Source: an uncultured Porphyromonadaceae bacterium (GTDB taxonomy: Bacteria; Bacteroidota; Bacteroidia; Bacteroidales; Muribaculaceae). Taken from it: a DNA stretch of 53,941 bases. Both the position numbers and the translations under genes were made by a program. Of this stretch, positions 8,001 through 17,262 are shown piece after piece. How positions within the stretch are numbered: the first letter of the stretch is position 1; every line of letters begins with the position of its first letter. Below the pieces are notes generated by a model. That model saw nothing but the letters and a program-made list of their open reading frames with translations. It was not told the DNA's origin and searched no databases. Location of the stretch: the NCBI GenBank assembly GCA_946553045.1, contig CAMNRO010000015.1, positions 1 to 53,941 of the forward strand, read 5' to 3'.

Positions 8001-8038
8001 ATTAAGTAATAAGTAATTGCGTATTACTTTTTACTTAT
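8001..8038. repeat. Small AAGTAATA inverted repeat between ftsA and ftsZ
   Basis: AAGTAATA at 8004-8011 pairs with TATTACTT at 8022-8029, and ATAAGTAA at 8009-8016 can instead pair with TTACTTAT at 8031-8038. The two pairings share bases and cannot form together. The block fills most of the 58-nt gap before ftsZ and could affect how much of the message continues. Confidence 0.6.
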
Positions 8039-8040
8039 CA

Positions 8041-9630
8041 TCAGTTTTCGTCTTCTTCGTCATCGTCTTCTTCAGGAGTGGTGAAGAATCTGATGAATCC
8101 GGATTTCATTTTTTCGAGAGTATCCGATATCTTGTTTATTTCCGGTTGAGCTTCTTCGATTTCTTCTTCGTAAACATCTTCTTCGGGCTCTGGTTCGGGT
8201 TCTGGCTCCGGAAGAGGTCGTTTAGCTGTTTTTTTTGCTTTGTTGCGGCCGAAAATGCTTCCGAAACGGCGTCGGGGCGCGCTCTCTTCCTCCTCTTCGA
8301 TTTCGTCGGGGTCATCGCTCAGAATATCTTCTTCGTCATATTCGTCTTCGATGATGTCGGGTTCTTCCTCGAATAGGCTTTCTTCTGCCTGAGTCTCGGC
8401 AAGTTCGCGTATCGTCTCTGTAGCTACGACGGCCGCAGCCGCTTTTTCGGCGGGTATTTCGGCCTTCGGGCGGATTATGTCAGACTGCTCGGTGGCGGGG
8501 AGTGCGAGGCATTCGTCGGCCGGCAGATTGCGTCCGGCCCAGAGGAGGGCTACGATGTCGATATTGTCGGGGTTATTGCGGCCCGGGGTGCGGAATACGA
8601 TGTCGCCCGACATGTCGGCCACGCGCACGGGCAGTTTGGCCTGGTTCGACAGCACCGCGGCAAATTCAGGCAGCCTTGCGCCGCCGCCGGTAAGCACTAT
8701 TTTCGATATATTGTCGGTCATTCCCGACACCGTGAGCTGGTTGAGGATATTGGCGGCTATTTCGCCGGCGCGGGCGCGCACATAGCCGTCGATTTCGACG
8801 GCGTTGACTCCGCTTCCGGTCTTTTCGCCGAGAGTGGCGAGGGTGGTCTTGAAGTTCTCTGCGGCTTCCTCGGTCACACCCAGGCCGGCCATGATGTCGA
8901 GAGTTATCAGGCGCGAACCCATAGGCACTGTGCTCAGGAAGGCGAGGGTGCCTTCGCGGTACACCGATACGGTGCAGGTTTCGGCGCCGAAGTCAACGAG
9001 CATGCAGCCAACCTCTTTTTCGTCGGAGGAGAGGACGAAATCTGCAATCGCGGTTGCGCGCAGACGGTAGTGGATATGGTCGGACTCTATGTTGCCGTAT
9101 TTGAGGCGTTCGAGGTTCTGCCGGGTCTCCTTGCCGCATGTCACCATGGTGAAGTCGCCTCGCAGAGTCTCGGCGAAGTTGCCTACGGCCTTCTTGACAG
9201 CGGTATTGTTGACATAGAACATGCGCGGCAGTGTGTCGACGATAAACCGTTCGCCGACATAGTCGCGTGTAGCCTCGAAAATCAGACGCTGCACCAGCGA
9301 CTCGGTGATTTCGCACTCGCGCTGGAAACGTAGCGAGGCGGTCGTGGGGGCACCCATGACCGAGCGGCCGCCTACGGCTACAATGGCGCCGCTTATTTTG
9401 GCCGGAGAGACATTGCGCGAGGATTCGAGCCGGCCGATGATGTCGGCTATGGCATCGCTCACTTCGCGTATGTTCTGCACGCGGCCGTAGCGCACGTTGT
9501 TGATGGCAGGCATTTCTTCGACCGCAAGTACGGTGAGTCGGCCGTCGGATTCAATCGAACCTACGGCTCCTTTTATTTTGGAAGAGGCTATTTCTAAAGC
9601 AACTACAGTCTTTGGTTCCATGGGTTTCAA
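8041..9630 (-). CDS. ftsA: Cell division protein FtsA
   Basis: FtsA (529 aa) is the actin-like protein that ties FtsZ to the membrane. ATPase-fold motifs are LEIASSKIKGAVG near the N-terminus, VDFGAETCTVSVYREG mid-protein, and LTGGGARLPEF around residue 320. After about residue 400 there is a long glutamate/aspartate-rich extension with a basic patch (RRRFGSIFGRNKAKK) and a proline-glutamate run. It ends in an amphipathic helix (KMKSGFIRFF) followed by a very acidic tail. The helix is the likely membrane anchor, but the acidic tail after it is not usual. Its start overlaps the end of ftsQ by 4 nt. Confidence 0.96.
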   Translation of the reverse strand: MKPMEPKTVVALEIASSKIKGAVGSIESDGRLTVLAVEEMPAINNVRYGRVQNIREVSDAIADIIGRLESSRNVSPAKISGAIVAVGGRSVMGAPTTASLRFQRECEITESLVQRLIFEATRDYVGERFIVDTLPRMFYVNNTAVKKAVGNFAETLRGDFTMVTCGKETRQNLERLKYGNIESDHIHYRLRATAIADFVLSSDEKEVGCMLVDFGAETCTVSVYREGTLAFLSTVPMGSRLITLDIMAGLGVTEEAAENFKTTLATLGEKTGSGVNAVEIDGYVRARAGEIAANILNQLTVSGMTDNISKIVLTGGGARLPEFAAVLSNQAKLPVRVADMSGDIVFRTPGRNNPDNIDIVALLWAGRNLPADECLALPATEQSDIIRPKAEIPAEKAAAAVVATETIRELAETQAEESLFEEEPDIIEDEYDEEDILSDDPDEIEEEEESAPRRRFGSIFGRNKAKKTAKRPLPEPEPEPEPEEDVYEEEIEEAQPEINKISDTLEKMKSGFIRFFTTPEEDDDEEDEN

Positions 9631-10493
9631 TGGCTTGGGTTAGAGGAGTCGACGGCCCTTTCGATTTCGTCGGGGTCGGTTATGGTTTCATTATCGTCGA
9701 TGTCGAGCGAGCCTGTCTGCTCCTCGACGGTAGGCAGTTCGACCGGCGGCATGGCCTTGTTGCGCCTTGTCGCCACCACCTGACCGCGCCAGCGCACGGC
9801 CACAGTATCGTATGCGTTCCAGCCCTTTACGGGCGCCACATGGCGGTAGAAAGTGCGCAGGCGCTGAAATTTATCGGTCACCATCGTGGTGTCGCCGAAA
9901 TTGATGACGTGGCCTACGATGTTGGGTATGAGTATGATATTTCCGTCGGCTTCCTGTGTGACTGTCGCGACGAGAGCGCTCGCCTCGGGGTGGTTGGCTA
10001 TATAGTCGAGCAGCGGAAGAAGGCGGCTTGCCGGGTGAATGGAGTCGAAGCGGCCTACGAGCACGGGTACGTCGAGATGATAGCGCAGCTCGGCCGATAT
10101 GCGTTTGCCGCCGGCGTTGATGTAGTACGATGGCTGGCCGTATTCAAACACGCGCGCCACAGGCTCCATCGGCGTGACTTCGATGAGCACGGTGCCGTCG
10201 GAGAGTATCGAGGCGTTGGCGTCCTGGATTTTGTCGGAAGCGGCAAGGCGCTTCTCGAGGCCGTAGAGGTCGAAGCCCGAGCGGAGCACGCTCTTGAGGC
10301 TGTCGGGGTCGAGCCCCGATTCGTGAACAATGTCGGCCTTCTCGATAAAATCGGTTTTCGACGGCGCCAGACGCACTTCAAGCCTCGACAGGCATTCGGT
10401 GCGCGACATGCGGGCCGTTACCGTGAGGGCAAAGGCGAAGTAGGCCACCATGACGATGGTCAGCACACACATAAGCACCGATTTTCGAGTCAT
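9627..10493 (-). CDS. ftsQ: Cell division protein FtsQ/DivIB
   Basis: A 288-residue bitopic divisome protein. It has a short cytoplasmic start, one membrane segment (about 6-26), then a periplasmic POTRA-like and beta domain. The pattern of hydrophobic strands and SILSDGTVLIEVTPMEPVARV resembles FtsQ of Bacteroidetes, where sequence conservation is low. Position between murC and ftsA makes the assignment strong. Its stop overlaps ftsA by 4 nt (ATGA coupling). The C-terminus is acidic. Confidence 0.9.
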   Translation of the reverse strand: MTRKSVLMCVLTIVMVAYFAFALTVTARMSRTECLSRLEVRLAPSKTDFIEKADIVHESGLDPDSLKSVLRSGFDLYGLEKRLAASDKIQDANASILSDGTVLIEVTPMEPVARVFEYGQPSYYINAGGKRISAELRYHLDVPVLVGRFDSIHPASRLLPLLDYIANHPEASALVATVTQEADGNIILIPNIVGHVINFGDTTMVTDKFQRLRTFYRHVAPVKGWNAYDTVAVRWRGQVVATRRNKAMPPVELPTVEEQTGSLDIDDNETITDPDEIERAVDSSNPSH

Positions 10494-10520
10494 ATCCTTA
10501 ACTTCTTCACTATATCAGCT

Positions 10521-11903
10521 TTATTGACCTTTGGCCGACGGAGACAGAGCCTTTACCAGCGGGGGCACACAGAGGTTGAGGTCGCCTGCGCCGAGGGTCA
10601 ACAGGATTTCAAAGTTACGATTTTTCATTGTATCGACAAAGTCTTCCTTCGAAATCATGATTTTATTTTCGTTTTTGAGCTTGTCGAAGATAGTTTTCGA
10701 ACTGATTCCCGGAATCGGCAGCTCGCGAGCCGGATAGAGGTCGATGAGAGCCACTTCGTCGGCCGCGTCGAGGGCCAGGGCAAATTCGTCGGCGAAATCG
10801 CGGGTGCGGCTGTAGAGGTGGGGCTGGAATGCTACTGTGAGCTTGCGTCCGGGGTAGAGGGCGCGCACCGAGGCTATGCTCTGGCGGATTTCGTCGGGGT
10901 GGTGGGCATAGTCGTCGATTATGGCGCGTCCGTCGGGGCCGTTTTCCTTGAGGTGGAACTCAAAGCGGCGTTCGACTCCGGGATAGCTCTTTATGGCCTC
11001 GCGGGCGAGTTCGGGCGTGAGGGTGCCTGTGAGCCATACAGCCGCCAGAGCGGCTACTGCGTTGTCTATGTTTATGGCTACGGGCACGCCGAGTTCTATG
11101 TCGGTGACAGAGCCTTCGGGGTGAACGAAGTCGAATACTATCGTGCCGCCTCCGATGCGGATATTTTCTGCATGGAAGTCGCCGCTGTCATGGCCGAATG
11201 TGTAGGTCCGGACGCCCTTCGGAGGCCGCGGAACCAGTTTGAGGCCTGTGTGCACGATGAGGAATCCGTCGGGGCGTATCAGCTCCGTGAAGTGTGCGAA
11301 ACTTTCGAGATAGGCCTCTTCGGTGCCGTAGATGTCGAGATGGTCGGGGTCGGTGGCATTGACGACTGCTATATAGGGAGTGAGCTGATGGAAGGAGCGG
11401 TCGTACTCGTCGGCCTCGATTACGCTGTAGGGCGATGTGGCGCTGAGCATGAGGTTGCTGTCGTAGCCCTTGAGAATGCCGCCGAGGAAGGCGTTGCAGC
11501 CCGTCGGGCAGCTGTGGAGCACGTGTGCGGCCATCGACGATGTCGTGGTCTTGCCGTGGGTGCCGGAGAAACAGAGGCCTTTGCTGTCGCGGGTCACCTG
11601 TCCGAGCACCCATGCGCGCTTGCGCACCTCGAAGCCATTGTCGCGGAAGAATGTCAGGGGCACATTGCTTTCCGGCACTGCCGGGGTGTAGACCACGAGG
11701 GTGTCGGCCGGGTCGCGGAACGCTTCGGGCACGGCGTCCATGGAATCGTCGTAGCTCACGGCGACGCCTTCGGCGGCGAGTTCGGCGGTGAGTGCCGAGG
11801 GGGTGCGGTCATAACCTGCCACAGGCAGGCCGAGGGAGAGGTAATATCTTGCGAGTGCGGCCATTCCGATGCCGCCAACTCCTACGAAGTAAACTCTTTT
11901 CAT
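10521..11903 (-). CDS. murC: UDP-N-acetylmuramate--L-alanine ligase
   Basis: MurC (460 aa) adds L-alanine to UDP-MurNAc in cytoplasmic peptidoglycan synthesis. The N-terminal nucleotide motif is GVGGIGMAALARYY (8-21). The ATP P-loop is GTHGKTT (114-120; H and K typical of MurC), and the central domain contains EADEYDRSF and the NATDPDHLD segment. The C-terminal Mur ligase domain has DDYAHHPDE. Length is typical. It overlaps murG by 4 nt and is followed by ftsQ after 27 nt. Confidence 0.98.
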   Translation of the reverse strand: MKRVYFVGVGGIGMAALARYYLSLGLPVAGYDRTPSALTAELAAEGVAVSYDDSMDAVPEAFRDPADTLVVYTPAVPESNVPLTFFRDNGFEVRKRAWVLGQVTRDSKGLCFSGTHGKTTTSSMAAHVLHSCPTGCNAFLGGILKGYDSNLMLSATSPYSVIEADEYDRSFHQLTPYIAVVNATDPDHLDIYGTEEAYLESFAHFTELIRPDGFLIVHTGLKLVPRPPKGVRTYTFGHDSGDFHAENIRIGGGTIVFDFVHPEGSVTDIELGVPVAINIDNAVAALAAVWLTGTLTPELAREAIKSYPGVERRFEFHLKENGPDGRAIIDDYAHHPDEIRQSIASVRALYPGRKLTVAFQPHLYSRTRDFADEFALALDAADEVALIDLYPARELPIPGISSKTIFDKLKNENKIMISKEDFVDTMKNRNFEILLTLGAGDLNLCVPPLVKALSPSAKGQ

Positions 11904-13021
11904 TTCTTTATAAGGGCGTCGATGTGATCCACGATTTTTTCATCGCTGTCGTGTAGTGCCATCTGGCTTATATTGGCGCTCAGGCCTGCGATGGCGGCGC
12001 GGTCTGTTGCCAGAGCGCATATTTTCTTCCATAGTTCTGTCTGGGCGTCGGCGTCGAGCACCATGGCGGCGGCGCCTTTGTCGGCGAGGGCCTCGGCGTT
12101 GTGGCGCTGATGGTCTTCGGCCACATTGGGCGAGGGTACCAGAATGGCGGCTTTGCCGAGGAGTTCGAGCTCGCTGATTGTGCCGGCTCCGGCGCGCGAC
12201 ACCACGAGGTCGGCGGCGCGGTAGGCCTGTGCCATGTCGGTGATGAACTGTGAGGCTTTAACACGCGAGGGGTGGCATGTGTTCATTGCGCGCCTGCAAC
12301 GTTCCCAGTCGTTTTTGCCGGTCTGCCACATAATCTGGAAGGGCACCTGCTCTGCTTCGCCGCTTTCGACAGCGTCGATCATGGCATTGTTGAGGGTGCG
12401 GGCTCCCAGACTGCCGCCTACAACGAGCACAAGAGGTTTTGCAGGGTCGAATCCCATGGCCTTCTTGGCGTCTTCCTGTGTGGCCGAGAAAGCAAGCAGG
12501 GCCGGGCGCACGGGGTTGCCGGTCAGCACAATCTTATCGGCCGGGAAGAAGCGGTCCGTGCCGTCGTATGCCACGCAGATAGCGTCGGCCTTGGCTGCAA
12601 GCAGTTTGTTGGTGACGCCGGGATAGGAATTCTGCTCCTGTATAAGTGTCGGTATGCCGGCCTTCTGGGCTGCTTTGAGCGTCGGGCCGCTGGCATAGCC
12701 GCCCACGCCGACGGCGATGTCGGGTCTGAAATCGCGCACAATGCGGCGCGCCATGCGCATGCTCTTCCACAGCCGGAAAAGCACCTTGAAGTTGCGCCAC
12801 AGGCGCTTGCGGTCGAAGCCGCTCACCGGCAACCCGACAATTTCATATCCGGCCGCTGGCACTCGCTCCATTTCCATGCGGTTGTCGGCGCCTACAAAGA
12901 GAATTTCGGCATCGGGGTGACGTCGTTTCACGGCTGTAGCTATCGACAGCGCGGGGAATATATGTCCGCCGGTTCCTCCGCCGCTTATGAGCATGCGGAG
13001 CGGCTTTTTCGTTTCACTCAT
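11900..13021 (-). CDS. murG: UDP-GlcNAc:lipid I GlcNAc transferase MurG
   Basis: MurG (373 aa) converts lipid I to lipid II at the inner face of the membrane. It has two Rossmann domains. The glycine loop GGGTGGHIFPALSIA is near residues 14-28, and the second G-loop is VGGSLGARTLN. The UDP-GlcNAc site is SRAGAGTISELELLGK, followed by PSPNVAEDHQ. I chose the ATG at 13021 (MSETKK), because the extra 21 residues of the longer frame from 13084 resemble no MurG start. A 110-nt gap separates it from ftsW and contains AAAAAGTC/GACTTTTT arms. Confidence 0.96.
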   Translation of the reverse strand: MSETKKPLRMLISGGGTGGHIFPALSIATAVKRRHPDAEILFVGADNRMEMERVPAAGYEIVGLPVSGFDRKRLWRNFKVLFRLWKSMRMARRIVRDFRPDIAVGVGGYASGPTLKAAQKAGIPTLIQEQNSYPGVTNKLLAAKADAICVAYDGTDRFFPADKIVLTGNPVRPALLAFSATQEDAKKAMGFDPAKPLVLVVGGSLGARTLNNAMIDAVESGEAEQVPFQIMWQTGKNDWERCRRAMNTCHPSRVKASQFITDMAQAYRAADLVVSRAGAGTISELELLGKAAILVPSPNVAEDHQRHNAEALADKGAAAMVLDADAQTELWKKICALATDRAAIAGLSANISQMALHDSDEKIVDHIDALIKK

Positions 13022-13131
13022 TTTATATATCTGCTTGAAAAAGTACGAAGTATAAAAAGTCGAGAGACTGGTTTTGTTCGGCAAATCATCATATGGACTT
13101 TTTCGACTTATTCCTTTTTTTGACTAAAGAA

Positions 13132-14454
13132 TCACTCCTCGACCATCGCTGGGTTCTCGCTGCGGGCGTTTTCGGGCAGCATTTCGGCGTCTATGCGCTG
13201 GTCAGCTCCGGTGTCGGTGGTGCGGGCGGCATGGCGGGCGCAGCTCAGCATTACGCCGAAGGCCAGCGAGGTCGCCAGCACCGATATGCCGCCTTTGGAG
13301 ATGAGGGGCAGGGGCTGCCCCGAAACCGGGAATACGCCTGATACAATAGCCATGTGGAAGAGCGCCTGGAAGACTATCGTGAAAGCACAGCCCATGACGA
13401 GCACGCCCGGCAGGGTCTGTTTGAAGCGCATGGTCAGCTTGGCGCTGCGGCCAAGTATCCAAAGGTAGCATATGAGGATTCCGAGTCCGACGAAGAGGCC
13501 CATTTCCTCGATGATGATGGCGTAGATATAGTCGGAGAAGGCCAGGGGAAGACGGGCATTCTCGCGCGAGCGGCCGATGCCGACGCCGGTGAGGCCGCCG
13601 TGTGCCTGGGCTATGTAGCTGAGCTGCTCCTGCTGGTTGTCGATGTCGAACTTGTCGAGGTGCTTGTCGGAGCGGAAGTGGCGTTTTACACGGGCCATCC
13701 ATGTGCTGCCTCGGCCATGTCCGCCGATTTCTTCGGGGCGTTCTTTGTTGAGGGTATAGACCATTTCCTGTTCGGGGGTGAGCTTCTTCTCGGAGCTCAA
13801 TACGGTCTTGGCACCGATGGCGCCGCCTCCCAGTACAATCGTTATAGCCAGCGCGATGCCGAATTTTTTCCAGCCCATGCCACCGACGAGCATCATGGAG
13901 AAGCCTATGGCCATTACGACAATTGTGTTCGACAGGCCTTGCGAGAAGAGCAGTCCGGCGCAGAAAAACAGGAACAGGAGGCAGTAGACGAGTCCACGGG
14001 TGGTGACGTCGCGGGCGCCTTTCATCTGGTTACGGCTCAGAATCCATGCCATGCCAAGAGCTGCGGCAAGTTTCATGAACTCGGCCGGCAGAACGGGTAT
14101 GCCGGCTATGCGGATAGCGCGCACGGCGCCGTTGATTTCGGAGCCGACGAATCGCACCGCTATCATCAGACCTACGCTGAATACCACATAGAGCGGAATC
14201 AGGGCGTAGACATAGCGGTAATGCAGTTTCTGAATCAGAAACATACACACGAGGCCACCGAGGATAAAGCCTCCGTGACGCACGATTGGACGGAAAATAT
14301 CGCCGTCGTTCACCTCCTGGATAGAGGCTGAGAACAGCTCTATTATGGCGATAATCACCAGTATGATATATGTGCCCCAAAGGTGGTGGTCGGTGCGCAC
14401 CTTGTTGGTCTTTACGGCACTTTCGTCAATTTCGGCAACAGCAGGAGAGGACAT
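13132..14454 (-). CDS. ftsW: SEDS glycosyltransferase FtsW
   Basis: FtsW (440 aa) is the polytopic SEDS-family peptidoglycan polymerase of the divisome, working with the PBP encoded upstream (ftsI). Many hydrophobic segments are visible. The catalytic aspartate is D308 in AFSDYIYAIIIEE. Other family marks are the PAEFMKLA segment (123-130), AHGGLTGVGIGRS, and SGQPLPLISKGG near the end. A long extracytoplasmic loop (about 220-280) is charged. Upstream, a word-repeat hairpin separates it from murD. Confidence 0.96.
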   Translation of the reverse strand: MSSPAVAEIDESAVKTNKVRTDHHLWGTYIILVIIAIIELFSASIQEVNDGDIFRPIVRHGGFILGGLVCMFLIQKLHYRYVYALIPLYVVFSVGLMIAVRFVGSEINGAVRAIRIAGIPVLPAEFMKLAAALGMAWILSRNQMKGARDVTTRGLVYCLLFLFFCAGLLFSQGLSNTIVVMAIGFSMMLVGGMGWKKFGIALAITIVLGGGAIGAKTVLSSEKKLTPEQEMVYTLNKERPEEIGGHGRGSTWMARVKRHFRSDKHLDKFDIDNQQEQLSYIAQAHGGLTGVGIGRSRENARLPLAFSDYIYAIIIEEMGLFVGLGILICYLWILGRSAKLTMRFKQTLPGVLVMGCAFTIVFQALFHMAIVSGVFPVSGQPLPLISKGGISVLATSLAFGVMLSCARHAARTTDTGADQRIDAEMLPENARSENPAMVEE

Positions 14455-14460
14455 TTCTAA

Positions 14461-14574
14461 TGATGAATTATAAATGATGAATTAAGGATTCTTTTTGATT
14501 ATGAATGTCTGTGATTATGAATTATGGCCGACGGTGGTGTCAATTCATAATTCATAATCCTTAATTCATAATTT
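14461..14574. repeat. AATTCATA word-repeat hairpin, ftsW-murD gap
   Basis: The left arm (about 14461-14525) carries copies of ATGAATTA, including ATGAATTAAGGATT. The right arm (14541-14574) carries AATTCATAATTCATAATCCTTAATTCATAATT, its complement. The right arm covers the stop codon and the last residues (I-M-N) of murD. It is an element inside an essential operon, probably affecting termination, processing or ftsW translation. Confidence 0.85.
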
Positions 14575-15916
14575 TCTTGACGGCGTCCTTGAACTGGCGT
14601 CCGCGGTCTTCGTAGCTTTTGAAGAGGTCGAAGCTGGCGCAGCATGGCGAGAGGAGGACGGTGTCGCCGGGGCGTGCGAAACTGCGGCATGCGGCGATTG
14701 CGTCGTCGAGGCTATGGGTGTCGGCTATGCGCTCGACGTAGGGCGAGAAGAAGTCGACGATTTTGGCGTTGTCCACTCCCATGGCTACGATGGCGGTCAC
14801 TTTTTCCTTCACCAGTGGCAGTATTTCGGAATAGTCGTTGCCTTTGTCCTTGCCGCCAAGTATGAGCACGGTGGGGGTTGTCATGGCTTCGAGGGCATAC
14901 CAGCAGGAGTTGACATTGGTAGCCTTCGAGTCGTTCACCCAGTGCACGCCGTCGATTTCAGCGACAGGCTCGAGACGGTGCTCTACGCCGGTGAAGTCTT
15001 CGAGAGCACGGCGTATGTCGTCTTTGCGAATGTCGAGCGCGCAGGCCGACAGGCCGGCGGCCATGGAGTTGAATACGTTGTGAAGGCCGCTCAGGGCGAG
15101 GTCTGCGCGGGGCATGCTCATCGAAGTGCCCGGGGTGCGTAATATGAGTTCGTTTTCGGCGTCGATATATGCGGCCGAGCCTTCTTCCTCGTGCTCGGAG
15201 AAGGGCAGCATTGAGGCTTCGGTCGATATTTTCTTGAGCTGAGCGGTGATGACGGGGTCGTCTTTCCAGAAAATGAAGACGTCCTTCGGAGTCATATTCT
15301 GCAATATGCGGAATTTGGCATTGACATAATTCTGCATCAGATGCTCGTAGCGGTCGAGGTGGTCGGGCGTTATATTGAGCAGCACGGCGATGTTGGCCTT
15401 GAAGTCGTACATATTGTCGAGCTGGAAGGAGCTCAGCTCAACCACATAGACCTTGTGCGGTGCGCGTGCCACCTGATAAGCAAGGCTATGGCCGACGTTG
15501 CCGGCGAGTCCGGCGTCGATGCCCGCACCGGTGAGGATATGGTGAATGAGCATCGTCGTCGTTGTTTTGCCGTTGCTGCCTGTGATACATACCATCTTGG
15601 CGTCGGTGTAGCGTCCGGCAAATTCAATTTCGCTGATTATATGTATGTTCTTGGATACGGCCGCCTTGACAACAGGGGCGTCGAGGGGTATGCCGGGGCT
15701 TTTCACGATTTCATCGGCCGACAGAATCTTGTCCATCGAGTGCGAGCCCTCTTCGAAGACTATGCCTTCTTCTTCAAGAATGGCGCGATATTTGGGCGAG
15801 ATTGTTCCCGAATCGCTCAAAAACACGTCGAAACCTTTGTCTTTGGCCAGTATGGCGGCTCCTGTGCCGCTTTCGCCGGCACCGAGCACTACGAGACGTC
15901 GTTTTGTTGTGTCCAT
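14561..15916 (-). CDS. murD: UDP-MurNAc-L-alanine--D-glutamate ligase
   Basis: MurD (451 aa) adds D-glutamate to UDP-MurNAc-L-Ala. The N-terminal motif LGAGESGTGAA (11-21) binds the UDP sugar. The ATP loop is GSNGKTT (113-119). NITPDHLDRY and the C-terminal NDSKATNVNS and LILGGKDKGNDY segments are diagnostic of MurD. The start overlaps the mraY stop by one base (TAATG). The last three codons and stop fall within a word-repeat arm, so the C-terminus has been shaped by that repeat. Confidence 0.98.
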   Translation of the reverse strand: MDTTKRRLVVLGAGESGTGAAILAKDKGFDVFLSDSGTISPKYRAILEEEGIVFEEGSHSMDKILSADEIVKSPGIPLDAPVVKAAVSKNIHIISEIEFAGRYTDAKMVCITGSNGKTTTTMLIHHILTGAGIDAGLAGNVGHSLAYQVARAPHKVYVVELSSFQLDNMYDFKANIAVLLNITPDHLDRYEHLMQNYVNAKFRILQNMTPKDVFIFWKDDPVITAQLKKISTEASMLPFSEHEEEGSAAYIDAENELILRTPGTSMSMPRADLALSGLHNVFNSMAAGLSACALDIRKDDIRRALEDFTGVEHRLEPVAEIDGVHWVNDSKATNVNSCWYALEAMTTPTVLILGGKDKGNDYSEILPLVKEKVTAIVAMGVDNAKIVDFFSPYVERIADTHSLDDAIAACRSFARPGDTVLLSPCCASFDLFKSYEDRGRQFKDAVKKIMN

Positions 15917-17166
15917 TATCTGATTTTTAATGTTACGAATGTTATGGCGGCAAGTATGATGCCGATAATCCAGAAGCGGGTCACGATTTTAGACTCCGGA
16001 ATTGCATGGAGAGGCCTCTGTATGAGGGCGTCGATTCCCGAGTTGCCTTCTTTCTGGAAGTGATGGTGGAGGGGCGTCATCTTGAAAACGCGACGACCGC
16101 CTGTATGTTTGAAATATGCTACCTGGATTATTACCGAGAGGTCTTCGATATAGAAGAGCGCGCACAGAAGGGGCAGGAGCAGTTCTTTATGAATCAGGAT
16201 TGCGAAGACGGCTATGACACCGCCGAGAGTGAGGCTGCCGGTGTCGCCCATGAATACCTGTGCGGGCGATGCATTGTACCACAGGAAGCCGATGAGGGCG
16301 CCTACGAACGCTGCCATATATACCACCAGCTCTTCGCTGCCCGGCACATACATTATATTAAGGTAGGAGGAGTAGATGAGGTTGCCTCCGAGATAGGCCA
16401 TCACTGCCAGCGCCACACCTGCAATGGCCGAGAGGCCGGCAGTCATGCCGTCGAGGCCGTCGTTGAGGTTCGCGCCGTTGCTTGTGGCCGTCACCATGAA
16501 GACGGTGAGGAGGAAGAACACTATCCAGCCGCCTGTTTCGGCATAGTCGCCAAGCCAGCCAGTGAGCCATGAGTAGTTGAAGTTGTTGTTCTTCACGAAT
16601 GGAATGGTGGTCTGAGGCGATTTTGTCTCTTCTTCGCCATACACGACTTCCTCCACGCGGTTGGTGTCGCTGCTTATGATTTCGCTGTTCTCGACCAGTA
16701 CCATGTCGGGGCTGGCATACATCACGGCGGCCACAATGACGGCTATGCCTACCTGGCCGACGATTTTGTATTTGCCCTTGATACCGTCCTTGTTGTGCTT
16801 GCGCAGCTTCATATAGTCGTCTACGAAGCCGATAGAGCCAAGCCAGACTGTGGCGAGGAGCATCAGGAGCATATATAGGTTAGAGAGGTTGCCGACCAGC
16901 AGGCACGGCAGCACTATTGACAGTATGATGATGACACCGCCCATGGTGGGAGTGCCGGTTTTCTTCATCTGGCCTTCGAGGTCGAGGTCGCGCACAATTT
17001 CTCCTATCTGCATTTTCTGCAGGCGGTGTATTATGTTTTTGCCTACGAAAATTGCCAGAAGGAGCGCCAGCACGAAGGCCGCGCCGGAGCGAAATGTTAT
17101 ATAGTTCATCAGGCGCGCACCTGGAAAGCCTGAATCCTGCAGCAGTGAAAAAAGATAATACAACAT
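15916..17166 (-). CDS. mraY: Phospho-MurNAc-pentapeptide transferase MraY
   Basis: MraY (416 aa) makes lipid I by moving phospho-MurNAc-pentapeptide onto undecaprenyl phosphate. It is polytopic. Motifs: KKTGTPTMGGVII (about 68-80), DDYMKLRKHNKDG (about 116-128), NGANLNDGLDGMTAG, GDTGSLTLGG and PLHHHFQKEG. A periplasmic insert of about 50 residues (about 155-205) after the DDYMK segment is typical of Bacteroidetes MraY. The word-repeat arm ends directly at its ATG, so ribosome access probably depends on that structure. Confidence 0.97.
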   Translation of the reverse strand: MLYYLFSLLQDSGFPGARLMNYITFRSGAAFVLALLLAIFVGKNIIHRLQKMQIGEIVRDLDLEGQMKKTGTPTMGGVIIILSIVLPCLLVGNLSNLYMLLMLLATVWLGSIGFVDDYMKLRKHNKDGIKGKYKIVGQVGIAVIVAAVMYASPDMVLVENSEIISSDTNRVEEVVYGEEETKSPQTTIPFVKNNNFNYSWLTGWLGDYAETGGWIVFFLLTVFMVTATSNGANLNDGLDGMTAGLSAIAGVALAVMAYLGGNLIYSSYLNIMYVPGSEELVVYMAAFVGALIGFLWYNASPAQVFMGDTGSLTLGGVIAVFAILIHKELLLPLLCALFYIEDLSVIIQVAYFKHTGGRRVFKMTPLHHHFQKEGNSGIDALIQRPLHAIPESKIVTRFWIIGIILAAITFVTLKIR

Positions 17167-17262
17167 TATAAATTATGAATGATGAATGATGAATTATGAA
17201 TAAGAATTATGATTTGCCGATTTTTGTCAAAGCATAATTCATAATCCATAATTCATAATTTA
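17167..17262. repeat. AATTCATA word-repeat hairpin, mraY-murE gap
   Basis: The left arm (17168-17210) repeats AATTATGAATGATGAATG. The right arm (17232-17261) reads AGCATAATTCATAATCCATAATTCATAATT, the complementary words. The element runs from the mraY start codon to the last two codons of murE, filling the entire gap. Confidence 0.85.

Noticed and set aside
6594-8009. 471-codon plus-strand frame over ftsZ
   Set aside because: Antisense shadow of ftsZ, with low-complexity composition and no motif.
9612-11927. 771-codon open frame on the plus strand over ftsQ and murC
   Set aside because: It is antisense to two clear genes with full motifs; GC-rich codon use in the true genes leaves long open antisense frames. 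Its translation resembles no protein.
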